Assembly: GCF_001592875.1 (NCBI RefSeq)
Contig: NZ_LSOF01000003.1
Coordinates: 115,014-179,013, forward strand
DNA from: Pseudomonas sp. BMS12
GTDB lineage: Bacteria; Pseudomonadota; Gammaproteobacteria; Pseudomonadales; Pseudomonadaceae
Length of the DNA: 64,000 bases
Direction of reading: 5' to 3'
This document shows positions 17,880 through 27,595 of the stretch, in pieces; the stretch's first letter is position 1, and the number at the start of each line of letters is the position of its first letter. The position numbers and the translations under genes were made by a program. The notes below the pieces were generated by a model. It had not been told where the DNA came from and ran no database searches. It was given only the letters and a program-made list of their open reading frames with translations.

Positions 17880-19196
17880 TTACAGGTTGTAACCACGCTC
17901 GTTGTGCAGGGACAAGTCGAGGCCGACGGTTTCTTCCTCGTCGCTCACGCGCAGCCCCATGACTAGGTCGATGACCTTGAGGATCACGTAGGTGACGATG
18001 GCGGTGTACAGCACGGTGACTGCCACACCTTCGATCTGCACCAGCACCTGAGCGCCGATGTCCTCGACGGTGCCGAAGCCACCCAGGGCCGGTGCCGCGA
18101 ACACGCCGGTGAGGATGGCGCCGACGATGCCGCCGATACCGTGCACGCCGAAGGCGTCCAGCGAGTCGTCGTAGCCCAGCTTGCGCTTGAGGCTGGTCGC
18201 GCAGAAGAAGCAGATCACGCCAGCGGCCAGACCGATCACCAGGGCGCCCATCGGGCCGGCAGTACCGGCGGCCGGGGTGATGGCAACCAGGCCCGCGACC
18301 ACACCGGAAGCGATGCCCAGGGCGCTCGGCTTACCGTGGGTAATCCACTCGGCGAACATCCAGCCCAGGGCGGCAGCGGCGGTAGCGATCTGGGTCACCA
18401 GCATGGCCATGCCGGCAGTGCCGTTGGCGGCGATGGCGGAACCGGCGTTGAAGCCGAACCAGCCGATCCACAGCATGGCGGCACCGACCAAGGTGTAGCC
18501 CAGGTTGTGCGGCGCCATGGCGGCAGTCGGGTAGCCCTTGCGCTTGCCCAGTACCAGACAGGCCACCAGGCCAGCGATACCGGCGTTGATGTGCACCACG
18601 GTGCCACCGGCGAAGTCGAGTACGCCGGCATCCCACAGGTAGGCACCGTCACCGGACCAGACCATGTGGCAGATTGGGGCGTAGACCAGGGTGAACCAGA
18701 CGCCCATGAACACCAGCATCGCGGAGAACTTCATGCGCTCGGCGAAGGCACCGACGATCAGCGCCGGGGTGATGATGGCGAACGTCATCTGGAAGGTGAT
18801 GAACACGCTTTCAGGGAAGGCACCGACCAGGCTGTCGACGGTCAGACCGCTGAGGAAGGCCTTGGACAGGCCGCCGACGAAGGAGTTGAGGTTGGTCACC
18901 CCCTGCTCCATGCCGGTGGTGTCGAACGCCATGCTGTAGCCGTACACCACCCAGAGGATGCTGATAAGGCCGGTGATGGCGAAACACTGCATCATCACCG
19001 ACAGCACGTTCTTGGAACGCACCATGCCGGCGTAGAACAGCGCCAGGCCGGGGATGGTCATGAACAGCACCAGCGCGGTTGCGGTGAGCATCCACGCGGT
19101 GTCGCCGCTGTTGAGCACCGCCTCGTCGGCCATGGCCAGACCGGGGGTCAACAGAGACAAAAGGGCTCCTAGCCCTGCGAATTTTCGCAGAGTCAT
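17880..19196 (-). CDS. amtB: Ammonium transporter AmtB
   Basis: A 438-residue ammonium channel. A signal peptide (MTLRKFAGLGALLSLLTPGLAMA) precedes the eleven-span core, as in E. coli AmtB. The signature DFAGGTVVHINAGIAGLVA and FGVHGIGGIVGAI hold the twin pore histidines. The C-terminal tail GLRVSDEEETVGLDLSLHNERGY matches the GlnK-binding tail. I start at MTLRKFAG, with ggag upstream; a longer frame reaches into the glnK gap. It lies 34 bp after glnK in the classic nitrogen-controlled glnK-amtB arrangement. Confidence 0.96.
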   Translation of the reverse strand: MTLRKFAGLGALLSLLTPGLAMADEAVLNSGDTAWMLTATALVLFMTIPGLALFYAGMVRSKNVLSVMMQCFAITGLISILWVVYGYSMAFDTTGMEQGVTNLNSFVGGLSKAFLSGLTVDSLVGAFPESVFITFQMTFAIITPALIVGAFAERMKFSAMLVFMGVWFTLVYAPICHMVWSGDGAYLWDAGVLDFAGGTVVHINAGIAGLVACLVLGKRKGYPTAAMAPHNLGYTLVGAAMLWIGWFGFNAGSAIAANGTAGMAMLVTQIATAAAALGWMFAEWITHGKPSALGIASGVVAGLVAITPAAGTAGPMGALVIGLAAGVICFFCATSLKRKLGYDDSLDAFGVHGIGGIVGAILTGVFAAPALGGFGTVEDIGAQVLVQIEGVAVTVLYTAIVTYVILKVIDLVMGLRVSDEEETVGLDLSLHNERGYNL

Positions 19197-19230
19197 GTTG
19201 TTTCTCCTGGGGCTTGAGGGGGTTCGGGGC

Positions 19231-19972
<742 letters not shown>

Positions 19973-20233
19973 ATGCTGCCGCCCAAAGCCTTGCTCGACA
20001 CCCTCGCCGGCCACGCCTCGCGCCTGTTCAGCAGCGACAGTCCGCTGCCTCGCGGCGAACTGGAAGCCCAGTTCAAGGCCCTGTTGCAGAGCGCCTTCGG
20101 CAAGCTGGACCTGGTCAGCCGCGACGAGTTCGACAGCCAGATGGCCGTCCTGGCTCGCACCCGTGCCCGCCTGGAAGCGCTGGAAGCCAAGCTGGCGGCG
20201 CTGGAAGCCCAACAGAACCCACCCGCCGAGTAA
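19973..20233 (+). CDS. ubiK: Ubiquinone biosynthesis accessory factor UbiK
   Basis: An 86-residue protein of the UbiK/YqiC (BMFP) family, needed for efficient aerobic ubiquinone synthesis and associated with membrane lipids. It begins MLPPKALLDTLAGHASRLF. It has the FKALLQSAFGKLDLVSRDEFD core and a C-terminal coiled coil (VLARTRARLEALEAKLAALE), which mediates trimerisation in the family. It sits between glnK and comM, as in other pseudomonads as I recall. The start is supported by a ggaag sequence, though spacing to the ATG is long. Confidence 0.9.
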   Translation: MLPPKALLDTLAGHASRLFSSDSPLPRGELEAQFKALLQSAFGKLDLVSRDEFDSQMAVLARTRARLEALEAKLAALEAQQNPPAE

Positions 20234-20267
20234 TGCCATCGGCGGGCATGCGATCAAGGAGTGATCC

Positions 20268-21764
20268 ATGTCCCTGGCCATCGTCCACAGCCGCGCCCAG
20301 GTCGGCGTTGAAGCCCCGGCCGTCACCGTCGAGGCACACCTGGCCAACGGCCTGCCGAGCATGGCCCTGGTCGGCCTGCCGGAAACCGCAGTCAAGGAAA
20401 GCAAGGACCGCGTGCGCAGTGCCATACAGAATTCCGGCTTCGATTTTCCCGCGCGGCGTATCACCCTCAACCTGGCCCCCGCCGACCTGCCCAAGGACGG
20501 AGGGCGTTTCGACCTGGCCATCGCCCTGGGCGTGCTGGCCGCCAGCGGCCAGGTGCCGCTCGAAGGCCTGGGCGAGCTGGAATGCCTGGGCGAACTGGCG
20601 CTGTCCGGCGAAGTGCGCCCGGTGCAGGGCGTATTGCCCGCAGCATTGGCAGCGCGAGCCGCCGGGCGCACCTTGGTGGTGCCTCGCGCCAACGCCGAAG
20701 AGGCGTGCCTGGCTTCCGGCCTGACGGTGCTTGCCGTCGGTCACCTGCTGGAGCTGGCCGCCCACCTCAACGGCCACACCCCACTGACGCCACACCAGGC
20801 CGGCGGCCTGCTGCGCCAACCCGCGAGCTATCCGGACCTGGCCGAGGTGCAAGGCCAGCTGGCCGCCAAGCGCGCCTTGCTGGTCGCCGCCAGCGGCGGC
20901 CACAACCTGCTACTCAGCGGCCCGCCCGGCACCGGCAAGACCTTGCTGGCCAGCCGCCTGCCGGGCCTGCTGCCGCCGCTCAGCGAAGAAGAAGCCCTGG
21001 AAGTCGCCGCCATCCACTCGGTCGCCAGCCAGGCTCCACTGGAGGCCTGGCCACAACGACCCTTTCGCAGCCCGCACCATAGCGCCTCCGGGCCGGCACT
21101 GGTCGGAGGCGGCAGTCGCCCGGTACCCGGCGAAATCACCCTAGCGCACCAGGGCGTGCTGTTCCTCGATGAACTGCCGGAGTTCGACCGCAAGGTGCTC
21201 GAGGTGCTGCGCGAGCCCCTGGAAAGCGGGCAGATCGTCATCGCCCGGGCCCGCGACAAGGTACGCTTCCCTGCCCGCTTCCAACTGGTGGCAGCGATGA
21301 ACCCCTGCCCGTGCGGCTACCTGGGCGACCCTGGCGGGCGCTGCCGCTGCAGCCCGGACCAGGTGCAACGCTACCGCGCCAAGCTGTCCGGGCCGCTGCT
21401 CGATCGTATCGACCTGCACCTGACCGTCGCCCGCGAAAGTACCAGCCTGCTCACCACCGGCGAGGGCGGCGAAACCAGCGCCAGTGCCGCCGCCCGGGTA
21501 GCTGCGGCACGCCGGCGGCAGCTGCAGCGCCAGGGCTGCGCCAACGCCTTTCTCGACCTGCCGGGCCTGCAGCAACACTGCTCTTTGCCGGAAGAAGATC
21601 GACGCTGGCTCGAACAGGCCAGCGAGCGCCTACACTTGTCCCTGCGCGCGGCGCATCGCCTGCTCAAGGTGGCACGTACCCTCGCCGATCTCGAGGACGT
21701 TGCCCAGATCGGCCGCCATCATCTGGCAGAGGCGCTGCAGTATCGTCCCAGTGCAGATCACTAA
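20268..21764 (+). CDS. comM: YifB/ComM family Mg-chelatase-like AAA+ ATPase
   Basis: A 498-residue AAA+ protein. ComM helicases promote branch migration when transformed DNA is integrated. Residues 1-165 form the Lon-like N-terminal fold (MSLAIVHSRAQVGVEAP, LVGLPETAVKESKDRV). Walker A GPPGTGKT is at 218-225 and Walker B is LFLDELPEFDRKVLEVLREP. The NPCPCGYLGDP insert and GRCRCSPDQV cysteines are typical. An aaggag ribosome-binding site lies upstream. Whether this organism is naturally competent is unknown; the gene is widespread in non-competent species too. Confidence 0.95.
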   Translation: MSLAIVHSRAQVGVEAPAVTVEAHLANGLPSMALVGLPETAVKESKDRVRSAIQNSGFDFPARRITLNLAPADLPKDGGRFDLAIALGVLAASGQVPLEGLGELECLGELALSGEVRPVQGVLPAALAARAAGRTLVVPRANAEEACLASGLTVLAVGHLLELAAHLNGHTPLTPHQAGGLLRQPASYPDLAEVQGQLAAKRALLVAASGGHNLLLSGPPGTGKTLLASRLPGLLPPLSEEEALEVAAIHSVASQAPLEAWPQRPFRSPHHSASGPALVGGGSRPVPGEITLAHQGVLFLDELPEFDRKVLEVLREPLESGQIVIARARDKVRFPARFQLVAAMNPCPCGYLGDPGGRCRCSPDQVQRYRAKLSGPLLDRIDLHLTVARESTSLLTTGEGGETSASAAARVAAARRRQLQRQGCANAFLDLPGLQQHCSLPEEDRRWLEQASERLHLSLRAAHRLLKVARTLADLEDVAQIGRHHLAEALQYRPSADH

Positions 21765-21881
21765 GATCATCCGATAAAGCTATCAGAATCATCCTATTCA
21801 GAAATTAAAGCTATAAGACGTGCTACCCTATCGGGCCTCCCGCCCTTGGCGGCCCATCCGATAACAAGGAGAGCTAGCTCA

Positions 21882-23846
21882 ATGGAGGCATCTTCGTCTT
21901 CGCTCAACAAGCCGGTGTTTTTCAGCTCGGCCATCCTCATCATCGCTCTGGTGCTCTACAGCACGTTGCTCCCGGAGCAGGCGCAAAGCCAATTCGCCCT
22001 GCTGCAAGGCTGGATCATCGACAAGGCCAGTTGGTTCTACGTCCTTACCGTAGCCCTTATCCTGATCTGTTGCGTTTTCCTCGCCGTCAGCCGCTACGGT
22101 GACCTCAAGCTCGGCCCGGACCACAGCCAGCCCGAATACCGCAACACCACCTGGTTCGCCATGCTGTTCTCTGCCGGCATGGGCATCGGTCTGATGTTTT
22201 TCGGCGTCGCCGAGCCGCTGATGCACTTCACGTCACCGCCCAGTGGCGATCCCGGCACGGTGCAAGCCGCCCGCGAGGCGATGAAGCTGACCTTCTTCCA
22301 CTGGGGCCTGCACGCCTGGGCGATCTATGCGATCGTCGCGCTGATCCTGGCGTTCTTCTGCTTCCGCCACAACCTGCCGTTGACCCTGCGCTCGGCGCTC
22401 TACCCGCTGATCGGTGACCGCATCTATGGCCCTATCGGCCATGCGGTGGATACCTTCGCCATCCTCGGCACGGTGTTCGGCGTGGCCACTTCGCTGGGTT
22501 ATGGCGTGCTGCAGATCAACAGCGGCTTCCATCACCTGTTCGGCTTGCCGGTGAACACCACGGTGCAGATCGTCCTGATTGCCAGCATCTGCGCCCTGGC
22601 CACCCTGTCGGTGGCCAGTGGGTTGAACAAGGGCATCCGCATCCTCTCCGAACTCAACCTTGCGCTGGCCGTACTCCTGCTGCTGTTCGTCCTGGCCCTG
22701 GGGCCAACCGTGTTCCTGCTCAAGACCTTCGTGCAGAACAGCGGCGGCTACCTGTCGGAAATCGTCAGCAAGACCTTCAACCTCTACGCCTATGAGCCCA
22801 CCGACTGGATCGGCGGCTGGACCCTGCTGTACTGGGGCTGGTGGCTGTCCTGGTCGCCCTTCGTCGGCCTGTTCATCGCTCGTATCTCGCGTGGCCGCAC
22901 CATCCGTGAGTTCATCAGCGGCGTGCTGTTCGTACCGGCCGGCTTCACCTTGCTGTGGATGACCGTGTTCGGCGACACCGCCATCAACATGGTGCTCAAC
23001 GACGGCCTGCAGAGCCTGGCCGATACGGTGAATGCCGACAGCTCCCTGGCGCTGTTCGCCTTCCTCGAACAGTTCCCGCTGAGCAGTCTGCTGTCGCTGA
23101 TCGCCGTAGCCATGGTGGTGGTGTTCTTCGTCACCTCGGCCGACTCCGGCGCCCTGGTGGTGGACATGCTGGCCTCCGGGGGCAAGACCCACACGCCACT
23201 GTGGCAGCGCCTGTTCTGGTCGGTATTGATCGGCGTGGTCGCGATCTCGCTGCTCCTAGCCGACGGTCTCAAGGCCTTGCAGACCGCGACCATCGCCAGC
23301 GCGCTGCCCTTCTCCATCGTGCTGCTGGCCGCGATCTGGGGCCTGCTGCGGGCACTGAAGCTGGATGCCACCAAACGCAGCATCCGCTTCCAGGCACTGC
23401 CACACACGCCCAACCGCATGCGCCCGCAGGGCGGCTGGCAACGGCGATTGCGCACCCTGGTGACCTTCCCCAGCCAGGCCGAGGCACAGTCCTTTCTCGC
23501 CGACGTCGCGCAATATGCCATCGACGCCGTGACCGAGGAACTGTGCAAGCGCGGCCTGGATGCTCGCCGGGAAAACGGCGAGGATGGTCGCGTGCGCCTG
23601 GTGGTGACCCATGGCACGGCAACCGACTTCCTCTATGAAGTGCGTCCGCGGGCCTTCAATCTGCCCAGCTTCGCCCTCCTGGAAAGCCAGGACACCAGCG
23701 AGGAACAGCACTACTACCGTGCCGAGGTCCACCTGCTCGAAGGCGGCCAGGACTACGACCTGCTCGGCTGGAGCCGCGACGATGTAATCGGCGACATCAT
23801 CGACCAGTACGAGAAGCACAGACACTTCCTGCACGTGGTGCGCTGA
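21882..23846 (+). CDS. betT: BCCT family betaine/choline transporter
   Basis: A 654-residue secondary transporter with twelve membrane spans. It belongs to the betaine/choline/carnitine family: AGMGIGLMFFGVAEPLMHF and the aromatic substrate motif WTLLYWGWWLSWSPFVGLF are diagnostic. A long C-terminal cytosolic domain (about 515-654), as in BetT choline transporters with osmotic control, ends HRHFLHVVR. I take the ATG at 21882 with aaggag upstream; an earlier in-frame ATG at 21846 lacks one. Choline is the likely substrate. No choline oxidation genes are in the window. A terminator follows immediately. Confidence 0.93.
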   Translation: MEASSSSLNKPVFFSSAILIIALVLYSTLLPEQAQSQFALLQGWIIDKASWFYVLTVALILICCVFLAVSRYGDLKLGPDHSQPEYRNTTWFAMLFSAGMGIGLMFFGVAEPLMHFTSPPSGDPGTVQAAREAMKLTFFHWGLHAWAIYAIVALILAFFCFRHNLPLTLRSALYPLIGDRIYGPIGHAVDTFAILGTVFGVATSLGYGVLQINSGFHHLFGLPVNTTVQIVLIASICALATLSVASGLNKGIRILSELNLALAVLLLLFVLALGPTVFLLKTFVQNSGGYLSEIVSKTFNLYAYEPTDWIGGWTLLYWGWWLSWSPFVGLFIARISRGRTIREFISGVLFVPAGFTLLWMTVFGDTAINMVLNDGLQSLADTVNADSSLALFAFLEQFPLSSLLSLIAVAMVVVFFVTSADSGALVVDMLASGGKTHTPLWQRLFWSVLIGVVAISLLLADGLKALQTATIASALPFSIVLLAAIWGLLRALKLDATKRSIRFQALPHTPNRMRPQGGWQRRLRTLVTFPSQAEAQSFLADVAQYAIDAVTEELCKRGLDARRENGEDGRVRLVVTHGTATDFLYEVRPRAFNLPSFALLESQDTSEEQHYYRAEVHLLEGGQDYDLLGWSRDDVIGDIIDQYEKHRHFLHVVR

Positions 23847-23850
23847 AACG

Positions 23851-23878
23851 AAAAAGCCCGGCAATCGCCGGGCTTTTT
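23851..23878. terminator. Bidirectional terminator of betT and glutamine amidotransferase gene
   Basis: Perfect 12-bp stem with ends: aaaaagcccggc and gccgggcttttt around an aatc loop, placed between two convergent genes 4 and 15 bp away. Confidence 0.93.
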
Positions 23879-23892
23879 CATGGGGCATGAAC

Positions 23893-24693
23893 TCAGGCCA
23901 CGTTGCGCTGCTGCCGCGAGGCGCGCTGGCGGCAAGCCTCGCCGAAGGCTTCGAACATGCGCACCGAGTCCGGGTTCTGTGCTGCCTGCCATTCCGGATG
24001 CCACTGCACGGCAAACAGGAAGGGTGACAGGCTCGGCGCATGGAAGGCCTCGACCAGGCCGTCCTCGGCACGCGCCAGCGGTTCCAGGCCCTTGCCCAGG
24101 GTCTTGATGCCCTGGCCGTGCAGCGAGTTGACGCCGATCTCCTCGCTCTGCAGCAGCTTGGCCAGCCAGCTGCCGGGCTGCAGGCGCACCTTGTGGCTCT
24201 GCGCGTACTGCACGTCCACCGAGTCTTCGGGGTTCTCGCGATGATCGTTGAAGCCTGGCTCGGTGTAGACCTTCTGGTACAGGTCGCCACCCAGGGCCAC
24301 GTTGATTTCCTGCATGCCGCGGCAGATGGCAAAGATCGGCAGGCCACGGGCAATGGCGGCCTTGATCAGCGGCAGGTCGAACAGGTCGCGGTCGCGGTCC
24401 TGGGTCTTCTCGGGAGTAAGGTTTTCCTGGCCGTAGAGAGCCGGATCGATGTTCGAGCCGGCACCGGTCAGGTACACACCATCGGCCATGTCGAGGTACT
24501 GCTCGAGGTCTTCGGTGCCGCAGCAGCTGGGCACCAGCACCGGCACGCAGCCAGCAAAATCGGTTACCGGCGTGATGTATTTGTGGGTCATCACCTGGTA
24601 GGCGTGGCCCTTGCGCTCCTGGGCGCCCATAGACATCAGTACGACGGGTTTACGTTTGGCGTTGGGGGTCTTTGCGCTGTTGTTGTTGGACAT
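23893..24693 (-). CDS. Class I glutamine amidotransferase, PuuD/SpuA-like
   Basis: A 266-residue gamma-glutamyl-gamma-aminobutyrate hydrolase family protein. The catalytic triad is visible: Cys124 in IFAICRGMQEINVALGG, and His232 with Glu234 in FAVQWHPEW. In polyamine catabolism these enzymes release GABA from its gamma-glutamyl form. The window also encodes a PauB-like oxidase, KauB/PauC aldehyde dehydrogenase and PauR, so a role in the gamma-glutamyl polyamine pathway is likely but inferred. An aaggtg sequence precedes the ATG. A tgtcaaaca motif about 205 bp upstream is shared with the kauB promoter region. Confidence 0.85.
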   Translation of the reverse strand: MSNNNSAKTPNAKRKPVVLMSMGAQERKGHAYQVMTHKYITPVTDFAGCVPVLVPSCCGTEDLEQYLDMADGVYLTGAGSNIDPALYGQENLTPEKTQDRDRDLFDLPLIKAAIARGLPIFAICRGMQEINVALGGDLYQKVYTEPGFNDHRENPEDSVDVQYAQSHKVRLQPGSWLAKLLQSEEIGVNSLHGQGIKTLGKGLEPLARAEDGLVEAFHAPSLSPFLFAVQWHPEWQAAQNPDSVRMFEAFGEACRQRASRQQRNVA

Positions 24694-25050
24694 ACGTCAC
24701 CTTGGGGCAGGTTGGCCTGCCGTTGCTGTGCAGGAGGGTCGGAGGAGATCGACGCGCTACCTGTTTGGCACGGTTCCGTCTGTCGGCGGCATTGCATGCG
24801 CCCCACCTGGAGGCTTGGAAATGGAAGGTAACGAACCTCCCGCGACGGCCGCATAACAGTCGGAACCGCCAGCACAGTCTGCCCGAGCCGTAAAATATGT
24901 CAAACAAATCCAGCCGAACGCAGCAAAATCCGAATCAGGCATCTGGCCTGAAGGCGGCATTTTACGGCGCATCTTTCGACAACAAGCCGCAGCGGCGCGG
25001 CTTTTAGGTCCATTATTTTTTACGCAAGGCAGGCAAAACCGCACCAGCGC
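24694..25050. other. 357-bp intergenic region upstream of the amidotransferase gene
   Basis: No convincing gene. It should hold the promoter of the minus-strand amidotransferase gene. A tgtcaaaca motif lies at 24898-24906. A 7-bp stem aagccgc/gcggctt (24984-25003) near the lysR end lacks a T tract on the minus strand, and is a weak terminator candidate. The rest shows no structure I can support. Confidence 0.45.
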
Positions 25051-25977
25051 TCAGACCTCGATGCGCCGGACCGCTGGCAGATGCATCTGCGCCATCTCGG
25101 CCAACAGGAAATCGCGCAGCCGGCGCATGCGCTCTTCACCGCGCCGACCGCGCGGCCAGACCAGGTGGTAGCTGTCGCCACTGGCCACGGCACAAGGCCA
25201 GGGTAGACCGAGGCGACCCTGCTCGACGTCCTCGGCGACCATCACCAGATCGCCGATGGACACGCCATAACCACGCGCCGCCGCAACGATACCCAGCTCC
25301 AGGGTGTCGAAGACCTGGCCGCCCTTGAGCGCCACGCTCTCCTCCAGCCCCATGGCCTGCAGCCAGCGCCGCCAATCACGCCGGTCCGGTGTCGGGTGCA
25401 GCAACTCGGCGCTCTGCAGCCGCGGCAGATCCCATGGCCCGGCAGCCGCCTCCTCCGGCGCACACACCGGAATCAGCCACTCGGCGAACAGCTCGACGCT
25501 CTCCCACTCCGCCGGAAAGCTCCCGCCGCTGCTGAGCAACACGGCGCAATCGAAGGGCTCCTGATGAAAGTCGACCTTGTCCACATCCATCCAGGCGCTG
25601 GTCAACTGCACCTCGATATCGTTGTTGAGCAGGCGAAAGCGCGACAGCCGCGCCAGCAACCAGCGCATGGTCAGGGTCGAGGGCGCCTTAAGACGCAGGG
25701 TGGCGTCGTCCGCCCTGAGGCTGGTACAGGCCCGCTCCAGGGCGTCGAAACCGTCGCGTACACCGGGCAGCAGCAGGCGTGCACTTTCGCTCAGACGCAG
25801 GTTGCGCCCACTGCGCTCGAACAGGCGACAGGCAAAGTGTTCCTCCAGGGTGCGGATATGCCGGCTCACCGCGCTTTGGGTGATGGCCAGTTCCTCCGCC
25901 GCGCGGGTGAAGGAAGCATGCCGGGCGGCGGCCTCGAAGGCACGCAGGGCATAGAGAGGCGGCAGACGTCGGCTCAT
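25051..25977 (-). CDS. LysR family regulator, GcvA-like
   Basis: A 308-residue LysR-type regulator. The N-terminal winged helix-turn-helix is LYALRAFEAAARHASFTRAA followed by EELAITQSAVSRHIRTLEEHF; the PLYALRAFE opening is typical of the GcvA group. The C-terminal effector domain begins around residue 90 (LRLKAPSTLTMRWLLARL). It is divergent from the MATE exporter gene, 139 bp away, with a 25-base imperfect palindrome between, so control of that exporter or of itself is plausible. The effector is unknown. Confidence 0.9.
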   Translation of the reverse strand: MSRRLPPLYALRAFEAAARHASFTRAAEELAITQSAVSRHIRTLEEHFACRLFERSGRNLRLSESARLLLPGVRDGFDALERACTSLRADDATLRLKAPSTLTMRWLLARLSRFRLLNNDIEVQLTSAWMDVDKVDFHQEPFDCAVLLSSGGSFPAEWESVELFAEWLIPVCAPEEAAAGPWDLPRLQSAELLHPTPDRRDWRRWLQAMGLEESVALKGGQVFDTLELGIVAAARGYGVSIGDLVMVAEDVEQGRLGLPWPCAVASGDSYHLVWPRGRRGEERMRRLRDFLLAEMAQMHLPAVRRIEV

Positions 25978-26066
25978 AGCCGTAATCCATGAGTATTAAT
26001 CATGCATAGCATCGCTTTTATCCTTTTGTGCGCACCAACGAGTGCCGAGGAGAATTGCGCCATTCT

Positions 26067-26091
26067 TTGCCAGAGCGGCTCGCTCCGGCAA
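26067..26091. repeat. Imperfect palindrome between lysR and MATE gene
   Basis: Arms ttgcc-a-gagcg and cgctc-c-ggcaa (10 of 11 paired) around a gct loop, 25 bp before the MATE start. Either an operator for the divergent LysR protein, or an RNA hairpin in the MATE leader. Confidence 0.4.
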
Positions 26092-26116
26092 GCCATCTAC
26101 CTGAGCCTGACTCATC

Positions 26117-27502
26117 ATGTCGAACATCCTACGCAGCGAGCTCGGCGCCCTGGTGCGCCTCGCCACCCCACTGATCGCCGCGCAACTGGCTCATGTCCTG
26201 ATGGTGTTCACCGACACCCTGATGATGGGCAAGCTCGGCCCGGCCGAACTGGCAGCCGGCGGCCTGGGTGCGGCCAGCTATTCCTTCGTCTCCATCTTCT
26301 GCGTCGGCGTGCTGGCGGCGGTGGGCAACCTGGTCGCCATTCGCCATGGCGCAGACGACCCTGGCGGAGTCAGCCGCCTGACCCAGAGTGGCCTGTGGCT
26401 TGCCGCCGGCCTGGCCCTAGGCGCGGGCCTGCTGCTATGGAACCTCGGTCCGCTGCTGCTGCGCTTCGGCCAGGCCGCGCACAATGTGAGCGGCGCCGAG
26501 GAGTTCCTCTCCACCCTGGTATTCGCCCTGCCCGGCTACCTGGCCTTCATGGCCCTGCGCGGTTTCACCGCCGCCATCGGCCGGCCCGGCCCGGTGATGG
26601 CCATCAGCATCGGCGGTGCGCTAGCCAACTTCGCCCTCAACTGGGCGCTGATCCACGGCTGGTTCGGCCTGCCGCCACTGGGCCTGGCCGGTATCGGCCT
26701 GGTCACCGCGCTGGTCAGCAACGTCATGGCCCTGCTGCTGGCCTGGCACCTGGCGCGCCATCCGGCCTACGCCGGCTATGCGCTGCGCCAGGGCCTGCTG
26801 CAGCCACGCCTGGACGATCTGCGTGAACTGCTGCGCCTGGGCCTGCCCATCGGCGGCACCTACGCAGTGGAGTCCGGCCTGTTCGCCTTCGCCGCCCTGT
26901 GCATGGGCGCACTCGGCAGCCAGGCGCTGGGCGCGCACCAGGTGGCGATCATGTCGGTGTACGCGGCCTTCATGGTGCCGGTGGGCATCTCCTATGCCAC
27001 CACCTTCCGTATCGGCCAGCACTACGGCGCCGGGCGGTTGGTCGAAGCGCGCCGTGCCGGCCGCCTGGGCATAGGCCTGGGCGCCCTGTGCATGCTCGCC
27101 TTCGCGCTGCTGTTCTGGCTGGCGCCACAGTGGGTGGTGGGAATGTTCCTCGATCGCCACGACCCGGCCTTCGCCGAGATCGTCGCGCTGGCCATCAGCC
27201 TGCTGGCGGTGGCGGCCTGGTTCGAGCTGTTCGACGGCATCCAGACCATCGCCATGGGCGCCATTCGCGGCCTCAAGGACGGCAAGACCACCCTGCTGGT
27301 CGGCCTGGCCTGCTACTGGGGCATTGGCGCGCCGCTGGCGTGGGCACTGGCCTTCACCCTGGGCTGGGGCGCCCAGGGCGTGTGGTGGGGCCTGGCCGGC
27401 GGCCTGGCTTGTGCGGCCATCGGCCTGACCTTGGGCTTCGAGTGGAAGATGGCACGCCTGCTGCGACCGCAACCGGTGCCGGCGGCGGCCTGCCCGTCAT
27501 AG
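26117..27502 (+). CDS. MATE family efflux transporter, NorM-like
   Basis: A 461-residue inner-membrane antiporter with twelve predicted spans in two homologous halves. Typical NorM features are VRLATPLIAAQLAHVLMVFTDTLMMG at the start, and in the second half RLGLPIGGTYAVESG, then GAHQVAIMSVYAAFMVPVGI and ATTFRIGQHYGAG. The family exports cationic drugs using Na+ or H+. The ion and substrate cannot be read here. No clear ribosome-binding site precedes the ATG; instead a hairpin lies 25 bp upstream. A divergent LysR gene may regulate it. Confidence 0.92.
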   Translation: MSNILRSELGALVRLATPLIAAQLAHVLMVFTDTLMMGKLGPAELAAGGLGAASYSFVSIFCVGVLAAVGNLVAIRHGADDPGGVSRLTQSGLWLAAGLALGAGLLLWNLGPLLLRFGQAAHNVSGAEEFLSTLVFALPGYLAFMALRGFTAAIGRPGPVMAISIGGALANFALNWALIHGWFGLPPLGLAGIGLVTALVSNVMALLLAWHLARHPAYAGYALRQGLLQPRLDDLRELLRLGLPIGGTYAVESGLFAFAALCMGALGSQALGAHQVAIMSVYAAFMVPVGISYATTFRIGQHYGAGRLVEARRAGRLGIGLGALCMLAFALLFWLAPQWVVGMFLDRHDPAFAEIVALAISLLAVAAWFELFDGIQTIAMGAIRGLKDGKTTLLVGLACYWGIGAPLAWALAFTLGWGAQGVWWGLAGGLACAAIGLTLGFEWKMARLLRPQPVPAAACPS

Positions 27503-27527
27503 TGCGGAGTTACCTTTCGCGGCAGCG

Positions 27528-27561
27528 AGATGGGCTCGCGAGCAACCATGGGCGCCCATCT
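27528..27561. repeat. REP-like inverted repeat between MATE gene and proE
   Basis: Perfect 8-bp arms agatgggc and gcccatct, 18 bases apart, with tcgcg motifs inside and outside. It lies between two convergent genes. It resembles Pseudomonas REP palindromes in content, but I see no second copy in the window. Confidence 0.4.
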
Positions 27562-27595
27562 TTCGCGAACAGCTCCCGCGCCTACGGCAGCCTCG

